A DNA stretch of 64,000 bases from Carettochelys insculpta (Eukaryota; Chordata; Testudines; Carettochelyidae): positions 7,316,001 through 7,380,000 of the forward strand of contig NC_134161.1 in the NCBI RefSeq assembly GCF_033958435.1, given 5' to 3'. The position numbers and the translations under genes were made by a program. The notes under the pieces are model-generated. The model saw only the letters and a list, made by a program, of their open reading frames with translations. It was not told the origin of the DNA and did no database searches. Of this stretch, positions 22,586-34,050 are shown one piece after another; position 1 is the first letter of the stretch, and each line of letters starts with the position of its first letter.

Positions 22586-23236
22586 GGCGATGCAGGCCAG
22601 GGTAGTAGACAGTGAGTTTATAGGCTGGAACACTGTGGGAACTACAACCTCCTTTTCAGGTGAGGCTCTATGAACTACATAATGGCAGGAGCAAACCTCA
22701 AGAGTTTCCCTATTTTTCTGTGTGTGTTGGGCTTGCCTAGGAGCCTACAGGAGAAGGCACAATGGACTCGCTCAGCTAGCTTGTCATGTTGAAAAAAATT
22801 ATGTACATACTTATACAGTGTCTGTTAATGAAACTTCGGTGACCCTGCCACTCCTAGGAGAATCCATCTGCATCTAAGTGATGGAAATGAACTCATTAAT
22901 GGCCAGGGCCTGTTCGGTCACTATTGAAAATCGATTCAGAGTGATGAAGGCCATGTGAGGAGGGGAACATGTCCCAGGCAAGAGCTAAGTGGATATTGTG
23001 GTGATGAAAAGGAGGGAGGTAGGGATTACAATTACTGAAGGGAGGTTGTAGAACCACTGTGTACCTCCCTACGCCTTTTCTGTTGTCTCTCCTGCCTGTC
23101 CCTCCCCTAAGTCTACCCCCTTTCCCCACAGCTTAGAGCAGAAGCAAAAAGATGGGCTAAAATGCAGCTTCCCACCCCATGGTCCAGATGCCCCAGGGGA
23201 TCTGTAGAGGAGACTGTACACTCGATAAGACGAGGT
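22586..23236. other. Intergenic, nothing recognised
   Basis: No supported features. Confidence 0.5.
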
Positions 23237-23315
23237 TGTGAGCTCTCTGGGTGAGGACTGTTTGTGTGTTCTGTGGCTGTGCTTCACCTACCATAGTGGG
23301 GCCTGATCTGTGACA
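23237..23315 (+). repeat. Ancient amniote repeat tail, sense
   Basis: It reads gttgtgagctctctgggtga, then ggactgtttgtgtgttctgt, then ccatagtggggcctgatctg. Same family as 5098-5205. Confidence 0.5.
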
Positions 23316-24563
23316 GGGTTCTTCAGTAAGATGATCATACAAATACCACTCCTGGAAAAGGCCAGGTGTGGATCCAGCTGTGGAAGAAATCTGGCTGGTG
23401 CCTGGTACAGCAGGCAGAAGGGTGGCTAAAGGATGGATTCCCCGTCCCATGTTTTAGAGCTCTTGGAAAAGGCCTCCTGCAGCAAAGGGAAGTTATTTGT
23501 CTGATACACGTGTCTTTGGTTGGGTTAAGTAGCTCCTTCATCAAACTGCTCTGTGCTCTGGAGTAACCTGTTTCCAGCTCCCTGCCTGTATACACCTGCG
23601 TGCCCTAGCTAAGCCCCCTCATCTGCGGAGCCTGTCGATTGACACCAGCTAAGGATCTGCTCACATGTCAGTCTGAAGGGTCCTGGTATGGAGAAGGGAA
23701 GCAGCAGAACCATGGGATTTGCCAGCAAATGAAGGGGCTCAGGCCTTGGACAGCTCCCTCTCTGTGTGCTGCACTGAGGCTCTGGCATTTCCATGGAGAC
23801 CTATCCTTGGGAAGTGACTAGTTACTACACAGGCCCTTGTTTTGAGTCACCGCCTGCCTGCTGCTGCAGCGTTCATTACAGGAGCAAATTAGGGGTGATC
23901 TACAAAGGAGCAGTAGGAAGGGAAGCTAGCAATATCCTCCCTGGTGTACAGCAGTGGCATTACGCCAGTTTACACCAGCTGAAGTTCTGGCCCCCCATGC
24001 CCACATTACATGATTGGATGATGCCTCTGCTCTTTCTCTCCATTTGCCCCGAGTCACCAAAATCTGCTTCATTAACAAGGCTTCCCTAATCGCTGCCCCG
24101 GAGCAGCTGAGCTGTGCATCTTGCCCCCTGAGGGAAGGCACGAAGCTTCTGCCTGGGGATTCTTTCAGATTGCACAGCGTGCTGCACGAGGCTCGTTAAT
24201 GACTTCTCTCTGCAGAAAGTTGTCAGGGGGATACAGAGCAGCAATTCAGCAGGGTTTGCTGAACACCTCGCGCTGTTGTTTGGACACTGTTGGTGAATGC
24301 GTCTGGCAGATACAAAGGGCAAGGAATAGGGGCTTTGGTGAAATGATGCTTTGCAAAGAGCCACAGTCAGCAGGCTGAAGTGAGGGCTGGAAATCTACTG
24401 GAGGTGACCATCTGGGATCACAGAATGTCCAAGCAACTTCTTGGCTCTGTAATGAAGAGCTGTGGCATCTCGTAGCTATTCAAACCTCTGGAAGTTTTTG
24501 CAATGAGTTCCTGAAAACAGTCTCAGAAGGGTTGCCAGGTTAGAACACAGCTTCACAAATAAA
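23316..24563. other. Intergenic, nothing firmly recognised
   Basis: Short frames only. A gccagtttacaccagctgaa phrase near 23960 belongs to the 'gtgtaaatcagg' repeat type seen at 50560. Confidence 0.45.
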
Positions 24564-24651
24564 AAGCAGTCCTGTAGCACTCAGAGATGAACAAATGTGT
24601 TGCTCATGACCTAATAAATTTGGTCCTCTCTAAAGCGCTACAGGACTGCTT
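24564..24651. repeat. Foldback of repeat tails (15-bp perfect inverted repeat)
   Basis: Left arm aagcagtcctgtagc (24564-24578) and right arm gctacaggactgctt (24637-24651) are exact reverse complements. Homology continues imperfectly inward for about 12 more bases. The arms are antisense and sense copies of the tail of the repeat also found at 36561-36698 and 45363-45475 ('aataaatt...gctacaggactgctt'). Confidence 0.75.
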
Positions 24652-24997
24652 GTTATCCCTGAAAACTGGTTCCTAACTCAGAACTGGTGTTGTTTCAGAC
24701 ATAACATGGCATAGCTCCACTGTAGGATATCCTGGCTTTTAGAAAAGGCCATGAAGCTTCATCCAGAAGGATTCAGACCAATCTGACAGCAAAGCCCTAG
24801 TGTGGTATACATTGCCTCAGCAGGCTTAGTTCTGCCCTGGGGCTGGAGCATTTGGCCCAATCTGGGCCAAATTCTGCCTCAGGTTATGCACGGTGGGGTT
24901 TGCAAAGGGGGATGCTGTGATAACAGTGGGGAGGGCTCTTGGAGGTCTCACCCAAGGGCTAGATTCTGATCTGAATTCCAGGAGGGCCAAGTCCCAG

Positions 24998-25252
24998 AGG
25001 GTATGTCTGCACAGCAAGTCTCAGAGTCCAGTCAAATGACTTGGGGCTTGTGTTGCAGTGCTAACCGTGGCAGAATAGACATTCCTGCTCTGCAACCCCC
25101 TGAGGGATGGAAGACCTGGGAGCCCAGGCTCCCGCCAGGGTGCACTGGGGAATATCTGCATTGCTACTTTTAGCCCCCGGCCCAAGCCAGCTGACCTACA
25201 CTCGGAGATACGCTGCCGTGGGCTTGTTTATTTTAGACAGTGTAGATGCACC
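24998..25252. mobile_element. GTCTACAC-type MITE
   Basis: Left terminus agggtatgtctgcac; right terminus agtgtagatgcacca. They are imperfect inverted repeats of the AGGGTATGTCTACACT type. The centre contains gggagcccaggctcccgcc, a local palindrome characteristic of this element. Frames through it (25107-25589) are incidental. Confidence 0.65.
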
Positions 25253-27975
25253 AGTGCCGTTAATCTGTATAGACTTCCATGCACAATCAGCTGGCTGGGA
25301 CCCTAGACATCATGCACACACTGAGCTCCTTCTGTGGCCAGTGCAATCCAGGGCAAGTCCAATCTGCTCCAGGAGCATCTTTTCTTGCTGCTGCCAGGGA
25401 TCCCAGCGGCAGGATGCAGGTAGGAGGTGGTTCTCCCAGAGGCTATTCATCTTCTGGTATCGCTGTCTGTTGAGCATGGGGGTCTCTGCAGCTCTGTCTG
25501 GTTTATCACTGCCCTTCATCATTCATTACCATTTGTGTTACAACGGTGCCTGCACTGTGAACAGATGCCGGGTACGAGCCCATCCCTGACTTAAAGAGTG
25601 AATAGACACAAGGCAGACAAATAGCAGGAGAGGAAACTGAGTCACGGAGATGGGGATAGGCCCCAAGACTGTAGAGTCCCAGTTCTGTCCCTAGCGGAAG
25701 AATGATCAGCTGGGGGAGCAGGGCAGGGTTGGGAGATAATATTTTTTCCCCTGAAGCTGCCTCTTCTCATATTTCACTATCCAGGAATCCATTTCAGGAG
25801 AAACTGGACTTTCAATCACCATTAATCTGCAGCGCTTCCTTTCAACACGTCCTCCCTGAGCCTAGATGCAAATCTATGTGCCAAGATTAATCCCAGCACT
25901 TAACTTTGTCTTGGAGGAAGCAAAGTCAAAATGAAATGTACCACGTAGATGAGGCAGGGAGGGAGGGCAGGAGGGAAACCTACCCAGGGCTGAGGAGGGA
26001 GAGAAAGAGAGAAGCAACCAAGAGACAAAGAGAGTGGGGGGAATGGAGGGAACTAATGAAGGAAGAGGCTGGAATGGCAAGGGGTGGGGGCTGGAGTAGG
26101 AGACAGAGAGATGCTGCAGCGAGTTTGACAGCAGGAAAGTGCGGGCTGCACGATTCTCCATCATTAATTATCATTGTGCTGAAAGCAGTTAGAGAAACAG
26201 GAATGAAATGTGTAGGTGAGAGGTTAGGGACAGCAATGTTAATTACGGGGAGCTGCTGCTTTAGCAGAAAGAACACAAACACGCTGCATATCAGCCTGGA
26301 ATGCATCCCCTCGCAACACGCACTGCAGCACGCACCAGCTGCAAAAAGTCCTGGGCATATTTCCCAACTGGGAGAGGAGCTGCCAGGACAGTGTCTTCCA
26401 ACCATCTCCTGTGTGCCTCCTAACCCTCTGCTCCAGGGAACATGGCATCTTTCCACCCTCCATCCCCCCACTGATCCCTGCTAGGAATGCCCATGCACTG
26501 GCCATTTGCACCCAGTGAAGCCATATGAATTAGGCCTTTGAGATTCATTCAGCTATCAGCTTCCTACCCATGACCCTCCAAAGCCACCTGGAGCTAAGAA
26601 GTTGCTTCTCCCCTGGGGAACTCCTATGCTGACCTGAAGAAAGCAGTTTTTGCTGGGCTGGAAGGAAAATTCAATCCCCTTGTTTACAAATGGCAAATCC
26701 ACCCTCTTCCCTCCTGCTTGATTGCTCCTATTCCAGAACGTGGGCTTGGTGCCTGGGAATCCCACAGCCTCAGGCATGTGGTAGCATCTGCAGAATAAGT
26801 GCCACACCTCCCTAAACCCCACAGTGACCGTGGGCGCTTTGTGGCTGCAGATCATACAGGTGCTGCCCTGGCCTTGGCTATGTTTGCAGACCCTACTCCT
26901 TCAGCTGCGCTTGCCCAGCCCCACAGAGTGCAGGACTGGTTCCATGGTGCCACATGGATCCTGCAGTTCAAGCCATCCTGTTCCAAGGTGGCATCCTGCC
27001 CTTTGTTCCAGATCCAGGAATCTTTCTGCTCTCATGCGCCTCCCTGCCTGCCTTCCCTGTAACTCCGCCCTATGCCCCTGCCTGCAAGGAGCAGCTTGCC
27101 GTCAGGAAGCAGAGCTCTCCAGCCAGGTGCAGAAGGCTCAGCAGAGCTATGAGGAGCAGCCCAGCCTTGCATTTCCTGTGGGTGGCTTGTTTTCCCTTCC
27201 CCCCACCACACCCTTCCCAAGGATGATGACTATTTTTTCTTACATGTGCAGAAATAGCTCACATTTGTCGTAAATCACCCTCACTCCAGATGGTGAGTCA
27301 CCGGCTGATCAAAGACCAGACTCTGTCCCAGGTCTGCGGGGAAGAGCTGATATCTCAGTAAATCATCAGGAATTGTTGGCAAAGAGAAAGCATTTCCTAT
27401 GGATTTCAACAGAAAATCTCCCCACTCAGCCTGGCTGGTATAAATTGCAAAATCCAGTGGCATGAGATGGTGAGGGAGGCCTGGTTCAGAGTTTTCTCAG
27501 AGGTGATAGATCAGTGCAGCTTCTTGGACTCTCTGCACACAAGTTCTCAAATAGCAGCAATGAAAGAGGTGGAAGACAAATGGTTCAGTCCAGCTCCATG
27601 GGATACACGGGTGTGACATTTTGCAATGATGGTGCTTTGTGGGAACAGGTGGCTGGGTAAATGGGGGTCAGGAGTGTATGATGGGTAAAGAGGAGTCCAT
27701 GATTGTCCAGGTTTGTAAAATGAGAATGTGAAGGCGCCAAGAGAGAGTATTGCTGTCTCCTTTGTGGTTTTATTTGATACTACTGGACATGGATAACAGA
27801 GTGATGATCAACTGTTGTCCATGTCCACTGGAGGCAAGAGAGAATGGGTTTAATAGGCAGCAAGGGAAATTTAAGAGAGACAGTGAAAATTACCCTTCTA
27901 ACTCTAAGGGGAGTTAAGCCCTGGAAGAGGCTTGCAACGGAGACTGGATGATTTTTAGAAGAGGGCAGATGAAAA
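25253..27975. other. Intergenic, with purine-rich tract 25945-26115
   Basis: The only notable structure is a purine-rich stretch (gggagggagggcaggaggga; gagagaaagagagaagcaac) at about 25945-26115. Frames up to 192 codons overlap it because of this bias. No gene or repeat is supported. Confidence 0.5.
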
Positions 27976-28077
27976 CTGGGCTGATCTAGTGATTCTAACA
28001 GACTAACACGGCTATCTCTCTGGGCTGATCTAGTGATTCTAACAGACTAACACGGCTATCTCTCTGGGCTGATCTAG
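27976..28077 (+). repeat. 44-bp tandem duplication holding a retroposon tail
   Basis: Two perfect 44-bp copies start at 27976 and 28020, and a 14-base third start (ctgggctgatctag) lies at 28064-28077. Each unit is ctgggctgatctag followed by a 30-base segment ending in cagactaacacggctatctc plus t. That segment is the 3' end of the repeat seen at 36561-36698. The arrangement equals a minimal retroposon tail between copies of its target sequence, then duplicated. Confidence 0.85.
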
Positions 28078-28864
28078 GTTTCTTGGCCCTGGACACGATG
28101 ATCTCTCAATCTGCCTTTCAGCAAAGCATTTTGATAGTTTTGTGAGCTCAATGAGTTTTGTGCATCCCTTTCAAACAGACAGAACTGGAATTGGCAGTGG
28201 ATGGAAGTGAGAGCAGAAAGACCACTGATTTATTCCAGCACCATAGACCAAAAACAATGGGGTTGGATCTGTATGGTCAGAGCTGGGCTATGGATTAAAC
28301 AGATGGTCAATCCATTTGATGTGGCAAGAGGCAGACTACCAGGCTAGCCAGATCACCTGAAAGAAGATGAGAGAAAGAAGAACACATGACAGGTGTTAGT
28401 CACGCTGCTTAAGGCATGACTGGAAGCTGCTCAGATACTATGGTGATCACAGAGACATAATAACATTTATAAAGCAATAAAGAATTGCTCAGTTCCAGGA
28501 TGCCAGCATCTCTACCCCTGCATCCCCCACAACCCTACAGTTCTTGACTTGGCCTATTTGAGAAGCAGGTATCAAAGCCTGTTGTGACCCAGGGGAAGGC
28601 AGAACAGGTGAAGGATTTACCCTCTGAGAACAAGTGCTGGGATGGAATTAAGGAGCGTTTAACATTTAACAGCTGTCCATTACAAGGCGCACAGGGGAGA
28701 AGGAGCCTTTTGAAAGGTGATCTGATCTCCTTGACGTGCCAGCCAGGGAAGCTTTTCAAAGGGGAGTTCTGAGCCTTCCCAAAGGCTTTATGTTTATCAC
28801 ATCCCAGGAGCTCAACCACCCATGTGTGCAATGTGCATCTCTTTCTCCCCACTCCCCCGACCAC
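28078..28864. other. Intergenic, nothing firmly recognised
   Basis: A short SINE-tail-like phrase (gctcagatactatggtgatc) lies at 28428-28450. No other features. Confidence 0.45.
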
Positions 28865-29065
28865 CAGCGTTCCCTCTAATTTTTAACATCCATGGACAGA
28901 ATAAATGTTGTTATGTGCACCAAGGCACACGCAGATGTGCACCACAGGTAGAAACATACGTTGTTGGCTGTGGGAGACTATGAGTGCTCTGCTAATCATC
29001 TGGGTGGGTGGCACCTGCATCTCTCCTGGGTGGTTGCCCCAGTGCTCAGATTACAGGGAACGCTG
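28865..29065 (+). mobile_element. hAT-like MITE (CAGTGTTCCC family), single-segment subfamily
   Basis: Complete from cagcgttccctctaattttt to cagattacagggaacgctg, 201 bp. The terminal inverted repeats match each other, including a shared CAGCG change from CAGTG. It has only one copy of the catccatggacagaataaat segment, unlike the copies at 8845, 42580 and 55212. Flanking 8-mers do not match convincingly. Confidence 0.8.
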
Positions 29066-29854
29066 CCAGCCATTATTCTCAGCAGTTCTGACATCCAAGT
29101 CCCAGCAAATGCTCCACCTGCTGCCTGCCATGGGTGACTCTGTCTGGGAAGCCTTTGTTCCGTGGCCAGGTAACTAGAGGTGGTGTGAGAGGAGGGTAAG
29201 AAATGATCTTCTCATTGATCCAGTGCATGCATCATTTATGATGCTCGAGTAGCCAGCCACTTTAAGGGACAGGGTGTTTGTCATATCTACCCTGGCGCAG
29301 TTCTCAGGCTAATTGAAGTCTGCTGGCTCACACCTCCTGGTGTAAGACGTTTCTGTGCTGATATCCGGGTCGCTGGATAATAACACAATATCTTCTGAGC
29401 TCCGTGGCATTTTCAAATTTCTCTCTATGCACGTTGAGCTGAACATGCCTTCAGGAGACAGTGTGTTCCGAATATTAATTCGGGTCCACATGTCCATCTT
29501 GCTTCCCCACTCCTAGCCATGGAACCTGGAGGGGATATGATAAAGATGCACCAGAAGGGAAAAAAGGAGAGGTGGTTTCATGTCTGACCCAGTGTTAGAC
29601 CACCCCTTATTTGCAGGGCTTTCCTGCAGATGGAGTAGTATAGCGCAAGGATGGAGCAGGATTAAAGGTGGGGCTACTGGGCTTTTCAGACCTTTCTGTC
29701 TAAGATGACACTGTGGAACCTGATTCCTCCCTTCTCTGTACCTTATGCTACTTTTTACATTAGAGCAAAGTGAGTGTGAAAAGCCTGGGGGAAAATCATC
29801 TATAACACCCCTGCCATTCTGTGCAACCTGCTCCATCCCGACAGTGCTCTCCAG
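29066..29854. other. Intergenic, nothing recognised
   Basis: No supported features. Confidence 0.5.
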
Positions 29855-29955
29855 TGTTAATTCTCGGGTCACTCAGAGCAACACCAAGACCGTCTTCGCC
29901 CCAGTCTTCAGCTGTGTAAATCAGTCAATGGAGCTCTACTGATTTACACGAGTTG
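29855..29955. repeat. Self-complementary 'gtgtaaatcag' repeat
   Basis: It contains cagctgtgtaaatcagtcaa followed by tggagctctactgatttaca, so gtaaatcag is answered by ctgatttac within about 30 bases (a small hairpin). It is the same repeat type as 50000-50090 and 50560-50660. Confidence 0.45.
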
Positions 29956-31479
29956 AGGGTGTGCCTCATCATTTTCACCTTTGTCCTCCTTGCACCCTTC
30001 CCTGCGTTTGCCCCCTCCTTGTGTAGATGTCCACAGGAACGGGGAGTCCATCTTCATTTGTGTACCTCTATCACAGGGCAACTGGCTCCTTTGCAGGGAG
30101 GTTGAACCTGTGCCTACACTAAGGTTTCCCTGAGAAAGCCTAATTGGCATGGGGTGTGCCTGATTACTAGGTCAGACTGTGACTGGGAAGTTATTGAGTT
30201 AATTGGCCTATTAACAGGCAAAGAGTTTGAAAAGAATGCAGGAAGGACACACTCACAGAGGAAGTTGGGGAGTAAGAGAAAAGCCAAGGTGAGCCTGAGA
30301 AGGGAAGGATGGGCCAAAACAACAGCAAAACAGCCAATGGTGCGGAAACCCTTCCGTGTGTTGGTGGAAGGATGAGACACCTTAAGTGGGACACATGCTG
30401 GTGTTCTCAAGTGAAAACTCCTCAGAGCAGTCAGTGTTGGTGGAAGGAACAGGGCAGGCCTGTCTTGTTGCAGGTCATTACTGGGGCAGTCCAAAAAGTT
30501 TCTTCTGAAATGTCAGTGACAGAAGATGTCTGAAACATCAGTGAAATTTCTGGTAGAAAGTGTGCGAATTTTCAACAGTCTCAGAGTGTTTTTTTGTGAT
30601 CTTTCAGTGATAGTTGTAATCCTCTTTCCATCCTTTTGCTTTTGACCTCTCCCTTCAACCCTGCTCCACGTGAGGTGGCAGATGGTCAGAAATCAGGCCC
30701 AATCTCTTGCCGCACTCCTGTTTGTCACAACGTTATTGTAGTCCTTGCCTACCTCACCTCACTGCCATGAGGCTACATGCATTTTTGCAATTTGCTCCAT
30801 AAATTTAGCCCCATTGCCAGTTTTCAGTGGGGAGAGGCAAAGAAGTGTGAAAGCTATTGCACATTGCTTGCTGGGTGAGAGCTGTTTGGAATACCTGTCC
30901 TCGCATCCCACCGCCTCAGACTTCAGGAATGGGGATGAGTTGGAGGCTGGATCTGAAAGTTTTGATTCACTCTGAGTGCATTTCATACTATTCTGGTCCA
31001 CAAAGGCTCTTCTCCTTCCTGTGACTTTGACCCAAGAAGTGACAGAGTGGAAGGGAAATCGTGTAGGTGTTTGCAGTGGTTTAAGTGCGATCGTCGTTCG
31101 TCACTCCAACCCAGAAAGGCTCTGCTATTTGTGGAAGGACCGTGGGATCAAGAAGTGTATGTAGCGAAGGCTTGTTCAGTATTTGCATCTCTGCTGAAGA
31201 GCTGATTCTGCACCATTCAAACCACTGGGAATCTTCCCATTGATGTAAACAAGAACAGGTCCTCAGCCTGTAGCAAACCAGCTCTTTCCTCCAAGAACTA
31301 GAAGGAATTACCACAATGTATGTTTCGCCTTCACTTTCTTTCCTGAACAGTTTTGCAGCACTGTGGTGTGGCCCTGATTCACCCCAGAGGTGGCCGTCTT
31401 TCATCACTGGGAGAAAACTATTCTTATGATAGTTTAATCCCTCCTTTGAGATGACAAGTGCTGTACAAATATCACACAG
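29956..31479. other. Intergenic, nothing recognised
   Basis: Short overlapping frames on both strands, no recognisable product. Confidence 0.45.
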
Positions 31480-31745
31480 GTTGAAATTATTTTAACCATA
31501 AACTTTTCTGGCTAAAAAAGGCTTTTTTTAAATAAAGTGAAACAATTTTTACAGAAAAATTGCTCTTGGGTTCCACTTTTTCCCCAAAAGTATAAACATA
31601 TATTTTTTCCACTTTTGGGGTTTTAAAATAATCAGTTTTGGTTATTTTGGGGCAAATAATAGTGGTGTTTTTGTTTGTCTGGAAAAAGATTTTTGGGAGG
31701 TTAGGGGTTTTGGATTTAAAAAACGTTTTCTCCTCAAACATAATT
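31480..31745. repeat. AT-rich 'gaaa...tttt' element, copy 1
   Basis: Long alternation of gaaa/aaat blocks with tttttcc/tttggggtttt blocks (for example ccactttttccccaaaagta; aaaatcagttttggtt-like text). Similar composition and phrasing recur at 33085-33480 and 51640-51960. This suggests a common AT-rich repeat rather than random sequence. Class not assigned. Confidence 0.35.
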
Positions 31746-31790
31746 TGCATGATAAGGTGTTGTCGCCATGATGGTCCCCAGATGTAAGAC

Positions 31791-31923
31791 AGACAAGGTG
31801 GGGGAGAAAATCTCTCTTATTGGGCCAATGTTGGCTGGTGAGAGAGAGAAGCTGAAAAGGAGCTTGGTGCCTCTCTCTTCCACACAAGGTCCAATAAAAG
31901 CGATTACCTCACTCGCCTTGTTT
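31791..31923. repeat. Foldback: two opposed 63-base repeat copies
   Basis: The antisense arm 31791-31853 (agacaaggtgggggagaaaa ... gagagagaagct) and the sense arm 31861-31923 (agcttggtgcctctctcttc ... cactcgccttgttt) have equal length and are separated by the 7-base spacer gaaaagg. Outer parts pair well: caaggtg/cgccttg and ttattggg/ccaataa. The sequence is a known sauropsid repeat type ('ggtccaataaaagatattacctcacccacc'). Confidence 0.65.
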
Positions 31924-33084
31924 AATGAACACCGACTGGCATTATGACCATCTCTACCAGGAACTGCATTACATCAGTTGCAAACACTTACGATGAGGTG
32001 AAGTCAAAAAGCTGCAGCTATTGTCCTGTGGGAACAGCTGAGCCATGAGAGACAGAACTTGACTCACCAACTTGATTTCCACCACCAGGATGACTCAAAG
32101 ATGGAACCAGCAGTGCTCTATCCTCACCCAACCCACAGAGTTCTGCAGTGTGGCACTGAATCCCTCCGCTCTACCACAGCCAGAATGTCTGCTGCTCCTA
32201 CACCAGCTTATCCTCCCACAAGCTGACTGGAGAAACCTATGGGGGAGGAGAACACATCTGTGGGAACACTGCTGCCCCCTTTTCCTCAGGAGTCTGCCAC
32301 CCTACGGAGTTGCCGTGCCCTCCAGGGAATTGAGGGCATCTGAGCAGCAGGGGTTAGGTTTATGATAAATGGCAAAGGAATCACTGAGGGCCACTGTCAT
32401 GGTGATTTATGTCAGGAAGCATTGCTAACAACGTGAGGCCAGCTTCATCTCTTCAGCTGAGACCAGGGGCCACAGCTCCCAGCAACAGCGGGGCCTCTCT
32501 CTGCAGGGTGAAGGGGAAAGGGAACCTGCTGGAGGGGAATGGCAAGCAGAATCCAGTGGCTTGCAGAATTGCACAAGGAGAGGTTGCTGAGAGGAGGCCA
32601 GGACTGCACCATCCTGGAAACTGACTCAGGAGTCTCCTCACTGCTGGGGGGACAAGTTCAGCTATGACAGGTGGGTGATGAAACTGTGAGGTAAACTGTG
32701 CTTGGCATCCTCAGCTCTTGCGGGTCCAATCGGTGGAAAGCATTTCTGCCCTTCAGAATCTGAATATTCTCTCTCGCTCAGGAGAGAGGGAGAACTGCAG
32801 GGCTGGCTGAAGGTTTCACACCAAATGCCTTCCTCAGTGTGGGTGTCCGTGGCCTTCCATGCTAGAAGTGACACCAGGCCCCAAGAAGGGGTGTCTGCTG
32901 TGTGGAAAAAAGTTAACATATGGGGCTTGATTGGTTCTAACAGAGGTGTTAGAACATCGCTCATGAGGTATTGTAAGAAGAAATGCATTAAAGATCACAA
33001 GATAGTCAAATACCACAGCAATGGGAGCTAAGTGAAAACCATACAGGGACAGATGCCATTCATCATCTTAATAATTCAATCAGC
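31924..33084. other. Intergenic, nothing recognised
   Basis: No supported features. Confidence 0.5.
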
Positions 33085-33480
33085 AGAAATAAACATAACT
33101 GAATTTTTTATTTAAAAAAACCAATTAGATGTGCGGTTTAGGTGAAATTTTCCAAAGGAAAATATTAATTTGGTGAAATTCTGAGAATATTTTCAGTAGA
33201 GAAGAGGAAAATGAAAATCGTCTTTTCCTATGAATATTGGGGCAGCAATGGGAGGTTGAAATGAAACATCAGCCTTGTCAAATCATTCCATTTGGATTGA
33301 TAACGTTAAAAAAAATCATTTTTGATGTTTCCAAGTCAAAGCTTCTTGTCAGTTTTGAGTTCCGTATTTTTTTGCCAATACTTTGCCTTTTTGTGCCAAT
33401 TTTGAATGAAAATATAAAAATATTGACATTTCCCTTGAGAGGAACATTCCACTTTTCCTAAGAGCTCTACAAAATGCATA
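33085..33480. repeat. AT-rich 'gaaa...tttt' element, copy 2
   Basis: It contains ggtgaaattttccaaaggaa, ttaaaaaaaatcatttttga and caattttgaatgaaaatata. The phrasing is shared with 31480-31745 and 51640-51960. Boundaries are approximate. Confidence 0.35.
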
Positions 33481-34021
33481 AAGAGCTGGTCAGATGGGGA
33501 GCAGATTAATCTAACTACAACCACAGGTTGCAAAGATGTTTTGTTTTCTGGATTTAAGGCAGGGAGAGAGATTTAGTGGAAAGGTGGGTTATGTGGTGGG
33601 GAGATTGTATATGGCCCCTGTTCTGTAACTGAGGTCTCCAGAGAGCATTGATCCTGGATTCTTCACCAGTGTTGAAGTCACTTGGTGGATGGAAGAAAGG
33701 AAACTATCTGTGAGCCAGAATGTTGTTTCCTGGAGAGTGAGAGTGAATGGGAAAGGGCCCTCCTCTCCCATAGCTCTTTGTGGCTAGCCTATGCAGACAA
33801 GTTCAGGGGGTATTACCAGCTACCCCATTCTGCCGGAAAAAGGAGCTTGCCAGCCGAGGCTGCACGTGCCCATATCTCAGCAGCAAGCGTGAGTAAATGC
33901 CTCAGAGGGAGCGTCAGACACAGTTATGGTGACGCATGATATTTATAACAAAGTGTGGAGGAAGGTGTCACATCACATTATACTGATGCTCCAGCACAGG
34001 AGACTCAGGGACACACTAGAG

Positions 34022-34050
34022 GGTGTGTGTGTGTGTGTGTGAGAGAGAGA
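34022..34050. repeat. (GT)n(GA)n microsatellite
   Basis: A run of GT dinucleotides passes directly into GA dinucleotides (gtgtgtgtgtgagagagaga). Confidence 0.9.

Noticed and set aside
25906..26484. Overlapping frames of 192 and 163 codons on opposite strands
   Set aside because: They arise from a purine-rich tract that suppresses stops. The translations are Arg/Glu-rich or Ser/Leu/Pro-rich low complexity.
27976..28077. CRISPR-like direct repeats
   Set aside because: Only two 44-bp units with no variable spacers, in vertebrate DNA. The retroposon-tail explanation fits better.
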